In this document: in pieces, positions 42,380 to 51,039 of the stretch
Numbering within the stretch: position 1 is the stretch's first letter
How the letters are laid out: the number at the start of each line of letters is the position of its first letter
NCBI RefSeq assembly: GCF_900115345.1
Contig: NZ_FOWC01000008.1
Span: 186,001 to 250,000 of the forward strand
Reading direction: 5' to 3'
Length of the DNA stretch: 64,000 nt
DNA from: Amycolatopsis rubida
Lineage (GTDB): Bacteria; Actinomycetota; Actinomycetes; Mycobacteriales; Pseudonocardiaceae
Translations under genes and position numbers: made by a program
The notes under the pieces: generated by a model
The model's database searches: none
What the model was told of the DNA's origin: nothing
The model's input: only the letters and a program-made list of their open reading frames with translations

Positions 42380-42690
42380 GCGGCTCAAAAAGTGTTCGTT
42401 TCGCTAGTGGACGACCTCGCCGGCGCGGAGACTATCGCGGGACAGCTTGTACCAGTACCGCGAGAATGCCCGCAGGGTCAGCGGACGCAAATCCGAGCGC
42501 GGTCCTGGCGGACCGGTGGCTGATCGGCCGGGAATCGCGAGCGGGCCAAGGAGATCCGGGAGTGGGCTCGGGCCAACGGCTTCAACTCGGTGGCCGCCCG
42601 CGGGCGGAGGCCGTCGCGGCCTTCGATGAGCGCGTCGAGGAACAGTCGGAGCGGCCTGTTGCGAGGAAGGCCGTCGCGGCTGCGCCGACG
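42380..42690 (+). pseudogene. lsr2: lsr2 remnant (nucleoid-associated protein)
   Basis: After GGAGG, the codon where ATG is expected reads GCG (42380-42382). The frame then continues AQKVFVSLVDDLAGAETIA, the conserved Lsr2 N-terminus. The dimerisation middle is deleted. The linker SLYQYRENARRVSGRK follows in a shifted frame, and the DNA-binding AT-hook-like end appears as REWARANGFNSVAARGR and AEAVAAFDERVEEQ in yet other frames. Lost start, deletion and frameshifts make it non-functional. Intact Lsr2 silences AT-rich foreign DNA. Confidence 0.65.
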
Positions 42691-43538
42691 GCGCGCTCCG
42701 CGCAAGAGCCGGACAAAGTAGCAGGCTGCGGCGCGTGCTCACGGAAGCGTGAGATGGCCGGGCGCCGAATATCCGTTTGGAACCAGGGCGGGTCTTCCGC
42801 GTCGCTTGTTCCCAGCGCCTCCCGGCTTTCGAGGGCTCGTGTTCAGACCCGCAGCGTGTCTGTGGGCGTGTGCAGGCGGGGCGACCAGGCCGCCCTGCCT
42901 GACGACTACCTGAAGTACTCCGATGAGCGTGCCGCGGCGACGAGCTCCAGTGCACCCCCGATACCTGTCCTGCCGACCGCATCCGCACGTAAGCGCGGAT
43001 GCGGTCGTCGGAGAACACGCTCGCCGGCGTCTGGTCCAGGTCAATCCACGCTGGCTGCTGACCGCTTTCGCCGCCAGCGGCACACCGCGACCGGCGACGG
43101 CGGCGTAGGGCAGGCTCAAGGTCGGTGCCCACCTCGGCGGGGTGCTCGGCAAGCTCGTGGTCGTCGAATACGGCTGGCGTGTCACCCGCTGCGCGAATCC
43201 CGGTGCACTTGGGCGATCTTCACCTCCAGCAGCCGCGCCATCCGCCGGACCGAGAACTGGCTGCGCACGAGTGCGGTCGCCTTCACACACGGGCGGTCAG
43301 GCTCGATGCCGGGGACCAGGCAGTGCGGAAGGAGCGAACGGCGGCCCCGGGCATCCGATCCCCGGCGCTCGCACCTCCATCGGGAAGACCTCCGACATCG
43401 GCATGCCGCCCGAGGCGGCGGCTGGTCTCTTTTCGGCGGCGCACCGCGGCTGGACAGCGCGTGACCGAGATCGCGGCGGTGCTCCGCCCGCGGCCGGCGG
43501 GGAGCGGGGTCTTGACATCCCGCGAACAACCCATCAGA
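42691..43538. other. About 850 bp without a recognisable gene
   Basis: Short frames on both strands carry no recognisable domain. The stretch lies between the lsr2 remnant and the operator of the catabolic operon and is probably decayed DNA. Confidence 0.45.
43512..43517 (+). promoter_or_regulatory. Candidate -35 element of the catabolic operon
   Basis: A perfect TTGACA. The -10 position (about 43535-43541) falls inside the first operator copy and is a weak match (CAGATT), as expected for a promoter blocked by a repressor. Confidence 0.4.
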
Positions 43539-43555
43539 TTGTAACCAGTATCCAA
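43539..43555. promoter_or_regulatory. Candidate GntR operator, copy 1
   Basis: TTGTAACCAGTATCCAA, framed by CAGATTG (43535-43541) and its reverse complement CAATCTG (43553-43559). It matches copy 2 at 15 of 17 positions. Confidence 0.55.
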
Positions 43556-43621
43556 TCTGGACCAAGTTTGAGGCATCGCGGTCGGCATAAGTGCAGTTAG
43601 AAACCTTTCTGTGTGGCCAAC

Positions 43622-43638
43622 TTGTATCCATTATCCAA
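43622..43638. promoter_or_regulatory. Candidate GntR operator, copy 2
   Basis: TTGTATCCATTATCCAA, 83 bp after copy 1 and ending 14 bp before the first gene's start. It is flanked by a direct repeat CCAACTTG on both sides. Confidence 0.55.
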
Positions 43639-43652
43639 CTTGAGGAGTGCCC

Positions 43653-44594
43653 GTGAGAACCGTCCCCGTCTCGTGGTACTGCGAAGGAGACGTCCTCGAC
43701 GGTCTGTGGCGGACGCCCGGCACGCCCGGGCCCTACCGCGTGGTGGTGCAGGGGCCGGGCTGGCTGGGGCTCAAGGACGCGAAGCTCTACGTGCGCTATC
43801 ACGAAGCACTCGTCGAAGCCGGTTTCGCGGTGCTCGTCTTCGATTACCGCGGCTTCGGCGGCTCGGGCGGCGATCCCGAACTGCTCTCGCCCCGGCGGCA
43901 GCTGGAAGACCTGCAGAGCGCGGTGACCTACCTGCTCAGCCGCGACGACGTCGTCCGCGACGGCATCGGCGTGTTCGGCAGCGGCGGCACCGGCGGCGGC
44001 AACGCCGTCCTGCTGGCGGCCACCGACCCTCGGGTCCGCGCCGTGGTGAGCCAGCTCCCGGTCGCCGACGGCGCCGACTGGCTGCACCGGATGCGCAGCG
44101 AGTACGAGTGGCTCGACTTCCTGGCGGCGCTGGAAGCCGACCGCCGGGACCAGGTGCGCACCGGCGTCGGCCGGCTGGTCGATCCCCGCGAAGAGATCAT
44201 GGTCCCCACCGCCGAGCGGCGAGCCAGCAAGATGAAGGCCGACGTCGACGGGCGTACGCCCACCAAGGTCCGGCTGTCCGCCGCGGCTGAGATCCTCGGT
44301 TACCGCCCGGCCGAAGCCGCGGCCGGGCTCCGCACGCCGTTGCTGGTCATCGCGGTGGAGAACGACGCCACCACGCCGGCCGACCACGCCGAGCGGATCT
44401 ACGAAGCGGCCCGCGGCCCCAAGGCGTTGCTGATCCAGCGGCACACCAGCCACTACGCGGCCTACGACCGTTACTGGGAACAGGTAACGCCAAGGATCGT
44501 CGCCTGGTTCGAAACCCACCTTCGCGGAGCCGATCTGGTTCTCCGCGCGAGTCACCCCACCGATCCCGAGGAGTCCTTCGAGGTGCAGGCATGA
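43653..44594 (+). CDS. Alpha/beta hydrolase, first gene of the catabolic operon
   Basis: A 313-residue alpha/beta-hydrolase-fold protein. FDYRGFGGSGG is the usual post-strand loop. The nucleophile region, usually G-x-S-x-G, reads VFGSGGTGGGN, so the canonical Ser position appears to be Gly. Acid and His candidates are VENDATTPADHAE and RHTSHYAAY. GTG 43653 is chosen because GAGGAG ends 5 nt upstream. The last bases overlap the next start (ATGA). In a Rut-like scheme it would parallel RutD, which hydrolyses an unstable amide or imine product; that is inference. It lies directly behind the two operator copies. Confidence 0.78.
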   Translation: MRTVPVSWYCEGDVLDGLWRTPGTPGPYRVVVQGPGWLGLKDAKLYVRYHEALVEAGFAVLVFDYRGFGGSGGDPELLSPRRQLEDLQSAVTYLLSRDDVVRDGIGVFGSGGTGGGNAVLLAATDPRVRAVVSQLPVADGADWLHRMRSEYEWLDFLAALEADRRDQVRTGVGRLVDPREEIMVPTAERRASKMKADVDGRTPTKVRLSAAAEILGYRPAEAAAGLRTPLLVIAVENDATTPADHAERIYEAARGPKALLIQRHTSHYAAYDRYWEQVTPRIVAWFETHLRGADLVLRASHPTDPEESFEVQA

Positions 44595-45985
44595 GTGTGC
44601 AGTTGCGAGTCACGGGCGGCCGGATCCACCTGCCGGGCGGAGCGGTGAGCGCCGACCTGCTGGTCGCCGGCGGCAAGGTCGCCGGGCTGGTCAGCCAGGA
44701 CACCCCGGTGACCGGGGTGGACCAGGTCGTCGACGCCACGGGCAAGGTCGTGCTGCCGGGCATGGTCGACGTCCACGTCCACACGCGTGAACCCGGTGTC
44801 ACGCACAAGGAAGACATCCACACCACCACCCTGCAGGCCGCGGCCGGCGGCGTGACGACGATCTTCGGGATGCCCAACCTGATCCCGCCCACCACGTCGG
44901 TGGCCACGCTGCGGCAGGTGTTCGGCCTCTACGCGGAGAAGTCCATTGTGGACTGGAACCACAACCCGGCGGCGACCGAGGCGGACCAGATCGCGCCGAT
45001 GGCCGCGATGGGCGTCAACGCGTACAAGATCTACATGGTCGTCGACACCGGGCGCACCTACCCGCACCCCGCGGGAACCGGGATGCACGGCCACGGCGAC
45101 CTGCTCCGCATGATGGAGCTGATCCGCGACACCGGCAAACGGTTCATCATCCACCCGCACGACCAGTCGCTGATGGACTACATCGAAGGCGAGTACCTGG
45201 CCCGCGGCGAGAACACCCCGGCCGGTTACGCCTCCGCCTACGCCTCGCGCGACGGGGTCATCTGGGACACCGCCATCGACGTCGTACTCCGGCTCGCCGA
45301 AGCCTCGGGCTGTCCCGTGCACCTGGCCCACATGCAGACCCGCCGGTCCGTCGAAGCGGTCCGCCGCGCCAAGGCCAACGGCGTCGACGTCACCTGCGAG
45401 GTCAACCACTGGCTGCCTTTTCTGTCCACTTGGGAGGATGTCGAAAAGCTGGGCCCGTACGCCCTTTCCTACTGGGTGCCGGACGAAGGACGCGAAGCGG
45501 TCTGGCAGGGCCTGCGCGACGGCACGATCGACATGTTCTCCTCGGACCACGCACCGCACACGCGGGAAGAGAAGGACATCGGCTGGACGAAGATGTGGAG
45601 CGCGCACACCGGCACGCCCGGCATCCAGTACTTCTACCCGCTCGCGCTCGACGCCGTGAACAAAGGGCAGCTGACCCTCGACCGTGTCGTCGAGCTGATG
45701 GCCTGGGCGCCCGCGCAGAAGTTCGGCCTGGCCGGCAAGAAGGGCGCGCTGACCCCCGGGCACGACGCGGACTTCGTAGTGGCGGACATGGATTCGCCGT
45801 GGACCATCCGCGAGGCCGACGTGCTCTCGCGCTCCGGCTGGACCTGCTACGAGGGCCGCGAACTGAGCGCGGCCATCGAACGGACCCACGTGCGCGGGAC
45901 CGAGGTCTTCGCGCACGGCGTGGTCACCGGCAAGCCCGGCCACGGGAAGCTCGCGGCCGTGACGGAAAAGGCGGTCTCCGCATGA
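44591..45985 (+). CDS. Cyclic amidohydrolase (dihydropyrimidinase/dihydroorotase-like)
   Basis: A 464-residue amidohydrolase-superfamily enzyme. It has the metal motif VDVHVHTREPG (His62/His64) and a candidate carboxylated lysine in NAYKIYM (Lys146). Further metal ligands are in IIHPHD and LAHMQT, with the catalytic Asp in MFSSDHAPH. Relatives open cyclic amides: hydantoins, dihydropyrimidines, dihydroorotate or allantoin. The set of ligands is complete, so it should be active. It is coupled to the genes on both sides by 4-bp overlaps. Together with the later N-carbamoylsarcosine-amidase-like gene it points to a cyclic ureide or lactam as substrate. Confidence 0.87.
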   Translation: MSVQLRVTGGRIHLPGGAVSADLLVAGGKVAGLVSQDTPVTGVDQVVDATGKVVLPGMVDVHVHTREPGVTHKEDIHTTTLQAAAGGVTTIFGMPNLIPPTTSVATLRQVFGLYAEKSIVDWNHNPAATEADQIAPMAAMGVNAYKIYMVVDTGRTYPHPAGTGMHGHGDLLRMMELIRDTGKRFIIHPHDQSLMDYIEGEYLARGENTPAGYASAYASRDGVIWDTAIDVVLRLAEASGCPVHLAHMQTRRSVEAVRRAKANGVDVTCEVNHWLPFLSTWEDVEKLGPYALSYWVPDEGREAVWQGLRDGTIDMFSSDHAPHTREEKDIGWTKMWSAHTGTPGIQYFYPLALDAVNKGQLTLDRVVELMAWAPAQKFGLAGKKGALTPGHDADFVVADMDSPWTIREADVLSRSGWTCYEGRELSAAIERTHVRGTEVFAHGVVTGKPGHGKLAAVTEKAVSA

Positions 45986-46956
45986 AGTTCGGACTGCTGC
46001 TGCCTCATTTCGGCGAACACGCCTCGCGCGAGAACGTCATCGAGGGCGCCAAGCTCGCGGAACGGGCCGGGTTCGATTCGGTCTGGGTCCGCGACCACCT
46101 GGTCTTCGAACCGCACGGCGAGATGGAGAAGCCGAACCGCACGTTCTACGACGCGCTGACCGTGCTGACCGCCGTCGGCGCGGTCACCGAACGCCTCGAA
46201 CTCGGCACCGGTTCGCTGATCCCGTTCCGCCATCCGCTGGTCACCGCGCTGATGGCGGGCACGATCACGCAACTGGTCGGACCGCGGCTCGTGCTCGGCT
46301 TCGGGGCGGGAACCTTCGACCACGAATTCGAGGCGATCGAATGGGGCGGGCGCGACCGCGTGGAACTGGTGCGCTCCAACGCCGAAATCCTCCGCCGCGT
46401 CTTCGCCGAGAACGACGTCTCCTACCGGGACGCGAACTTCGCCTTCGAGAACGTGACCATCGAACCGAAGCCGGCCGGCGGCGCGGTGCCGTTCTGGTAC
46501 TGCGGTGCGACCCCCCGTTCGGCGCGGCTGGCCGTCGAGTTCTGCGACGGCTGGATGCCGGGCCGGATCTCGATGGACACGCTGGCCAAACGGGTGTCCA
46601 CTATGGACGATCTGGCGGCCGCCGCGGGGCGGAAACGGCCCACCGTCGCGGTGATCCCGCCGACCTCGATCGAGCGCACCCGCGAGGAGGCGCTGCGGCA
46701 GGTGAACGTGCCGGGGCTGCTCGCGTGGGCGAACAAGGCCAAGTTCGCGGTGAAACCGCCGTCCGGCCGGTTCGAAACCGTCGAGGATCTCTCCGGTCAG
46801 CTGATCGCCGGCACTCCCGGGGACGCGATCGCCGAGATCGAACGGTTCGCGAGCGTGGGGGTCGAGCACCTGGTGTTCGACTTCCGCTTCAAGTTCGACC
46901 GCTGGTTCGAGCAGATCGAACTGCTCGGCGGCGACGTCATCGGAAACTTCCGGTAG
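45982..46956 (+). CDS. LLM-class oxidoreductase, probably F420-dependent
   Basis: A 324-residue luciferase-like TIM-barrel enzyme: MKFGLLLPHFGEHASRENV, FDSVWVRDHLVFEP, LELGTGSLIPFRHPL and LVLGFGAGTFDHEF. These loops are typical of actinobacterial F420-dependent members. An FGD gene in the same operon would supply reduced F420, which supports that cofactor over FMN. The family reduces C=C or C=N bonds or oxygenates rings (RutA is a flavin-dependent relative). It overlaps the amidohydrolase gene by 4 bp. Substrate unknown. Confidence 0.83.
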   Translation: MKFGLLLPHFGEHASRENVIEGAKLAERAGFDSVWVRDHLVFEPHGEMEKPNRTFYDALTVLTAVGAVTERLELGTGSLIPFRHPLVTALMAGTITQLVGPRLVLGFGAGTFDHEFEAIEWGGRDRVELVRSNAEILRRVFAENDVSYRDANFAFENVTIEPKPAGGAVPFWYCGATPRSARLAVEFCDGWMPGRISMDTLAKRVSTMDDLAAAAGRKRPTVAVIPPTSIERTREEALRQVNVPGLLAWANKAKFAVKPPSGRFETVEDLSGQLIAGTPGDAIAEIERFASVGVEHLVFDFRFKFDRWFEQIELLGGDVIGNFR

Positions 46957-46962
46957 GCCGCG

Positions 46963-48456
46963 GTGACCACGACCTCCGCCGACGTCGCGCTCTTGGCCGA
47001 CGTCCGGAACGAAAGCACGGCCGTACCGGCGCGGATGCTGATCGGGGGAAACCTGGTCGAAGCCGGCGGAGGTCGTCGTTACGACGTCAGAGCACCGGCG
47101 GACGGCAAGGTGCTCGCTTCGGCCCCCGACGCGACCGGATCCGACGTCGAGTCCGCCATCGGCGCCCAGCTCCGGGCCGGGCCGGAGTGGGCGGCGCTGG
47201 CTCCGGCCGACCGGGCCGAGACGGTGCGGCGGCTGGCCGCCACGGCCGAACGGCACGCCGGCGAACTGGCGGCGCTGGACAGCCTGGACACCGGCGTGCC
47301 CCTGTGGATGACGCGGGCCGACGTCCGCACCGGGATCCAGCGGATGCGGATGTTCGCGGACTGGGCGCTGCGGCTGACCGGGGAGACCGTTCCCGCGAGC
47401 GGCACCCACCTCAGCTATACCGAGCAGGTGCCGTTCGGGGCGGTGGCCCGGATCATCGCCTACAACCATCCCGCGATGTTCGCGCTCTCGAAGGTCGCGG
47501 CACCGCTCGTGGCCGGAAACACGGTGATCCTGAAGCCTTCGGAGCTCACGCCGCTGTCCGCGCTCCGGCTCGGCGCGCTGTGGGCGGACTCGGTGCCGCC
47601 CGGCGTCTTCTCGGTCCTCAGCGGTGCCACGCCCGCACCGAGCATCCAGCTGGTCGAGGACCCGCGGGTGCGACGGATCGCGTTCACCGGCAGCCCGCGG
47701 ACCGGGCGCGCGATCCAGCGGGCCGCGGCCGAACACGCGGTCAAGTCCGTTTCGCTGGAGCTCGGCGGGAAAAACGCCTTGGTGGTGCTGCCCGACGCCG
47801 ATCTCGACGCGGTGGTGGCCGGCGCGGTCCGCGGGATGAACCTGGCGTTCGCCGGGCAGTCCTGCGGATCGACCTCGCGGCTGCTGGTGCCGCGGCGGCT
47901 GGCCGGAGGGCTGGTCGACGCGCTGGCCGCGGAGTTCGCCGCCGTCCGGCTCGGCCCGCCCGAACTGCCCGGAGCCGGAATGGGCCCGCTGATCACCCGG
48001 CAGCACCGCGACCGGGTGCTGGACCGGATCGCGCACTCCCGGTCCCGCGCGGCCCGGGTGGTGACCGGTGGCGGCGTGCCCGGGCGCCTCGCCGACGGGT
48101 TCTTCGCGGAGCCGACGCTGGTGCTGGAGCCCGATCCGGCCTCGGCGCTCGCGACCGAGGAGATCTTCGGCCCGGTGCTCACCGTCATCCCGGTCGAGGA
48201 CACCGCGCAGGCCGTGACCGTCGCCAACTCCGTGCGGTTCGGCCTCAGCGCGAGCGTCTACGGCCGTGATCTCGCCAGGACGCTGGGGGTGGCCAGGCAG
48301 ATGGAGGCGGGGTATGTGTGGGTCAACGACACCTCGACCCACTTTCCCGGCGTCCCGTTCGGCGGCCAGAAGGACTCCGGTGTCGGCCGCGAGGAATCCT
48401 TCGAGGAACTGCTGGGCTACACCCAGCCCCGGGCGACGAGCGTGCGCCGTGGGTGA
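46963..48456 (+). CDS. Aldehyde dehydrogenase
   Basis: A 497-residue ALDH. Landmarks: GAVARIIAYNHPAMFALSKV, LKPSELTPLSAL, IAFTGSPRTGRAIQ, general base in SLELGGKNALVV, nucleophile in AFAGQSCGSTSR, EEIFGPVLTVIPV, and closing PFGGQKDSGVGREES. GTG start 6 bp after the previous stop; its end overlaps the ThDP enzyme start by 8 bp. The pairing with a ThDP decarboxylase mirrors the 13.7-16.8 kb module. It may oxidise the aldehyde made by that enzyme to an acid. Confidence 0.87.
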   Translation: MTTTSADVALLADVRNESTAVPARMLIGGNLVEAGGGRRYDVRAPADGKVLASAPDATGSDVESAIGAQLRAGPEWAALAPADRAETVRRLAATAERHAGELAALDSLDTGVPLWMTRADVRTGIQRMRMFADWALRLTGETVPASGTHLSYTEQVPFGAVARIIAYNHPAMFALSKVAAPLVAGNTVILKPSELTPLSALRLGALWADSVPPGVFSVLSGATPAPSIQLVEDPRVRRIAFTGSPRTGRAIQRAAAEHAVKSVSLELGGKNALVVLPDADLDAVVAGAVRGMNLAFAGQSCGSTSRLLVPRRLAGGLVDALAAEFAAVRLGPPELPGAGMGPLITRQHRDRVLDRIAHSRSRAARVVTGGGVPGRLADGFFAEPTLVLEPDPASALATEEIFGPVLTVIPVEDTAQAVTVANSVRFGLSASVYGRDLARTLGVARQMEAGYVWVNDTSTHFPGVPFGGQKDSGVGREESFEELLGYTQPRATSVRRG

Positions 48457-50158
48457 GCCGGAGTACGGCTCCGACGTCGTCGCCGATCTGCTGGCCGGAC
48501 TGGGCATCGAGTACCTGGCCTGCAATCCCGGCGCGACCTTCCGCGGGCTGCACGACTCGCTGGTCAACTACCGGGCCGAGCCGCGTCTCGTCGAGTGCGC
48601 GCACGAGGAGATCGCCGTCGCCATCGCGCACGGCTACGCCAAGGCGTCGGGCCGGATGATGGCCGTGGCGCTGCACGACGTCGTCGGCCTCCAGCACGCG
48701 TCCATGGCCGTCTACAACGCCTGGTGCGACCGGGTCCCGGTGCTGCTGCTCGGCGGCACCGGCCCGGTCGACGCGGCCCGGCGGCGGCCGTGGATCGACT
48801 GGATCCACACCGCGCTCCCGCAGGCCGCGCAGATCCGCGACTACACCAAGTGGGACGATCAGCCCGCCTCGATCGAGGCGGTCCCCGAATCCCTGGTGCG
48901 CGCGCACCGCATCGCGGCGGCGGCACCGGCCGGACCGGTGTACGTGTGCTTGGACAGCGACGTCCAGGAACAGCCGGTCGGCCCGGATTTCCGCTACCGG
49001 CCGGCGGCGGACTACGCGGTACCGCGGCCGCTCGTGCCCGAACCCGCCGCGATCACCACGGCGGTGGACTGGCTGGCCGAAGCCGTCCGGCCCGTGATCG
49101 CCGTCGAGTCCGTGGACTTCTCCGCGCAGGCGACGGCCGACCTGGCCGTCATCGCCGAGACGCTCGGCACCGCCGTGGTCGAGCCGGCGCGGGACTACGG
49201 CCGGCCGGCCCTCTGCCTGCCCTTCGCCCACCCGATGAACGCGACCGGCGCGCTGGACGGTCTCGGCCCCGCGGACGTGGTGGTCTCGCTCGAAGTCCGG
49301 GACCTGGCGACCACCCCGGTCGCGATCGGGCCCGGCGCGCGGATCGCCCAGTTCGGCACCGCGCCGCTGGGCGCCCGGGCCTGGGCCGCGGACCTGCAGC
49401 GCATCCAGCACAGCGCGCTGACCGTGCACGCCTCGCCCGCCCCGACCCTGGCCGCCCTGCGCGCGGAGATCGAGCGCCGCGCGCTTCCGCGCGACGATCG
49501 CGCGGCGCGGCTCGCGGCCCACACCCGGGCGGCCCGGACACGCTGGGCCACCACCGCCCGGACCCCGGGTCCCGGCGGAGCGATCACCCAGGCCAACCTG
49601 GCCGCCGCCGTGTGGGCCGCCGTTCGCGAGCACGAACCGGTCCTCGCGAACGGGTCGCTGTCGGACTGGGCCCACCGCACGTGGGAGCTGAGCGCGCCGC
49701 GGGACTACCTCGGCAGTTCCGGCGGCGCGGGCCTCGGCTACGGACTGGGCGCCTCGATCGGCGCGGCGCTGGCCCACCGCGACGACGACCGGCTGGTGGT
49801 GGACCTGCAGTCCGACGGCGATCTGCTGATGACGCCGGGGGCACTGTGGACCGCGGCCCACGAGAAGCTGCCGCTGCTGATCGTGACCGATAACAACCGG
49901 GCCTACCAGAACTCGGTGCACCACGCGCGGATCGTCGCCGGCCACCGCGACCGCGATCCGGCCAACGCGGTGGCCGGGACCACCCTCACCGACCCCCCGG
50001 TCGACATCGCCGCGCTGGCCCGCTCACTGGGGGTGCGCGCACTGGGCCCGATCAGCCGGGCCGAGGACCTCGCCACCGCGCTCGGCGAAGCCGTCACCAC
50101 CGTGATCCGCGAACGCCGGACCGTGCTCGTCGACGTCCTCACCGCCACCGGAACCTGA
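48449..50158 (+). CDS. ThDP-dependent enzyme, acetolactate-synthase/decarboxylase family
   Basis: A 569-residue ThDP enzyme. It has LACNPGATFRGLHDSLV, a catalytic Glu in ECAHEEIAVAIAHGYAK (about residue 53), and the cofactor site DLQSDGDLLMTPGALWTAAH followed by VTDNNRAYQN. The GDG of the usual motif is SDGD here, still with the Asp and the two Asn. The large-subunit layout suggests carboligation or decarboxylation of a 2-oxo acid. GTG at 48449, overlapping the ALDH stop. Substrate unknown; a role in processing the ring-opened product is inferred. Confidence 0.83.
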   Translation: MGEPEYGSDVVADLLAGLGIEYLACNPGATFRGLHDSLVNYRAEPRLVECAHEEIAVAIAHGYAKASGRMMAVALHDVVGLQHASMAVYNAWCDRVPVLLLGGTGPVDAARRRPWIDWIHTALPQAAQIRDYTKWDDQPASIEAVPESLVRAHRIAAAAPAGPVYVCLDSDVQEQPVGPDFRYRPAADYAVPRPLVPEPAAITTAVDWLAEAVRPVIAVESVDFSAQATADLAVIAETLGTAVVEPARDYGRPALCLPFAHPMNATGALDGLGPADVVVSLEVRDLATTPVAIGPGARIAQFGTAPLGARAWAADLQRIQHSALTVHASPAPTLAALRAEIERRALPRDDRAARLAAHTRAARTRWATTARTPGPGGAITQANLAAAVWAAVREHEPVLANGSLSDWAHRTWELSAPRDYLGSSGGAGLGYGLGASIGAALAHRDDDRLVVDLQSDGDLLMTPGALWTAAHEKLPLLIVTDNNRAYQNSVHHARIVAGHRDRDPANAVAGTTLTDPPVDIAALARSLGVRALGPISRAEDLATALGEAVTTVIRERRTVLVDVLTATGT

Positions 50159-50198
50159 ACCCGGTCCCCTTCCGCACCGGAACCACGGGAGAACAGAA

Positions 50199-51014
50199 AT
50201 GTCCCCTTCGCCCTCGCCCGCCGACCGCGCCGACCCCGCCGACCCCGTAGCCCTCCGGCTGGCCGGGGTCTCGCTCACCTTCCCCGGCCGGGACGAGCCG
50301 GTCGTCGACGGCCTCGACCTCGACGTCCGCACCGGCGAGTTCCTCGCGGTGATCGGTCCCAGCGGCAGCGGGAAGACCACTCTGCTGCGGCTGGCGCACG
50401 GCCTGCTCCGGCCGGATCGCGGGCTCATCACCGCCGGTGCCGAGCACATCGTGAAACCCAGCACCAGCCGGGGTTTCGTGTTCCAGAGCGATTGCCTGCT
50501 GCCCTGGCGGCGGATCGTGGACAACGTCGCGTTCCCGCTCGAACTCGCCGGCGCCGCGCGCGCCGCGGCGCGGACGAAGGCGATGGAACTGCTGGAACTG
50601 ACCGGGCTCGCCGCTTCCGCGAACCAGTACCCCGCCCAGCTTTCCGGGGGCATGCGCCAGCGGGTGAACCTCGCCCGTGCCCTCGCGATCGATCCCGAGG
50701 TGCTGCTCATGGACGAGCCGTTCGCCGCGCTCGACGCCCAGACCCGGGAAGTCCTGCAGACCGAGTTGCTCACGATCTGGGCCCGCGACCGCAAAACCGT
50801 CCTGTTCGTCACGCACCAGCTCGACGAGGCGGTGTTCCTCGCCGACCGCGTCGTGGTCCTGCAGCCCAACCCGGGCCGGGTCCGCGAGATCGTGCCGATC
50901 GCCCTGCCCCGGCCCCGTGCCCTCGAGATCAAGCGCACCGCCGAATTCAACGGGCTCGTCGACCGCCTGTGGCACCTGATCAAGTCCGACGTCCTCGCCG
51001 AACAGCTCATCTGA
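50199..51014 (+). CDS. ABC transporter ATPase, NitT/TauT type
   Basis: A 271-residue ABC ATPase: Walker A GPSGSGKTT, Q-loop VFQSDCLLPW, signature LSGGMRQR, Walker B VLLMDEPFAALD, switch His in FVTHQLDEAV. The spacing and the LQPNPGRVREI C-terminus match the nitrate/sulfonate/taurine importer class. First gene of a complete importer block (ATPase, binding protein, two permeases). It follows the ThDP gene by 40 bp with its own ribosome-binding site (GGGAGAA). Confidence 0.9.
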   Translation: MSPSPSPADRADPADPVALRLAGVSLTFPGRDEPVVDGLDLDVRTGEFLAVIGPSGSGKTTLLRLAHGLLRPDRGLITAGAEHIVKPSTSRGFVFQSDCLLPWRRIVDNVAFPLELAGAARAAARTKAMELLELTGLAASANQYPAQLSGGMRQRVNLARALAIDPEVLLMDEPFAALDAQTREVLQTELLTIWARDRKTVLFVTHQLDEAVFLADRVVVLQPNPGRVREIVPIALPRPRALEIKRTAEFNGLVDRLWHLIKSDVLAEQLI

Positions 51015-51039
51015 GCCGCTCCCCGCCCCGGAGGCTGCC

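Noticed and set aside
45847..48567. Long open frame opposite the LLM and aldehyde dehydrogenase genes
   Set aside because: Same antisense artefact; low-complexity Arg/His/Gly composition and no domain.
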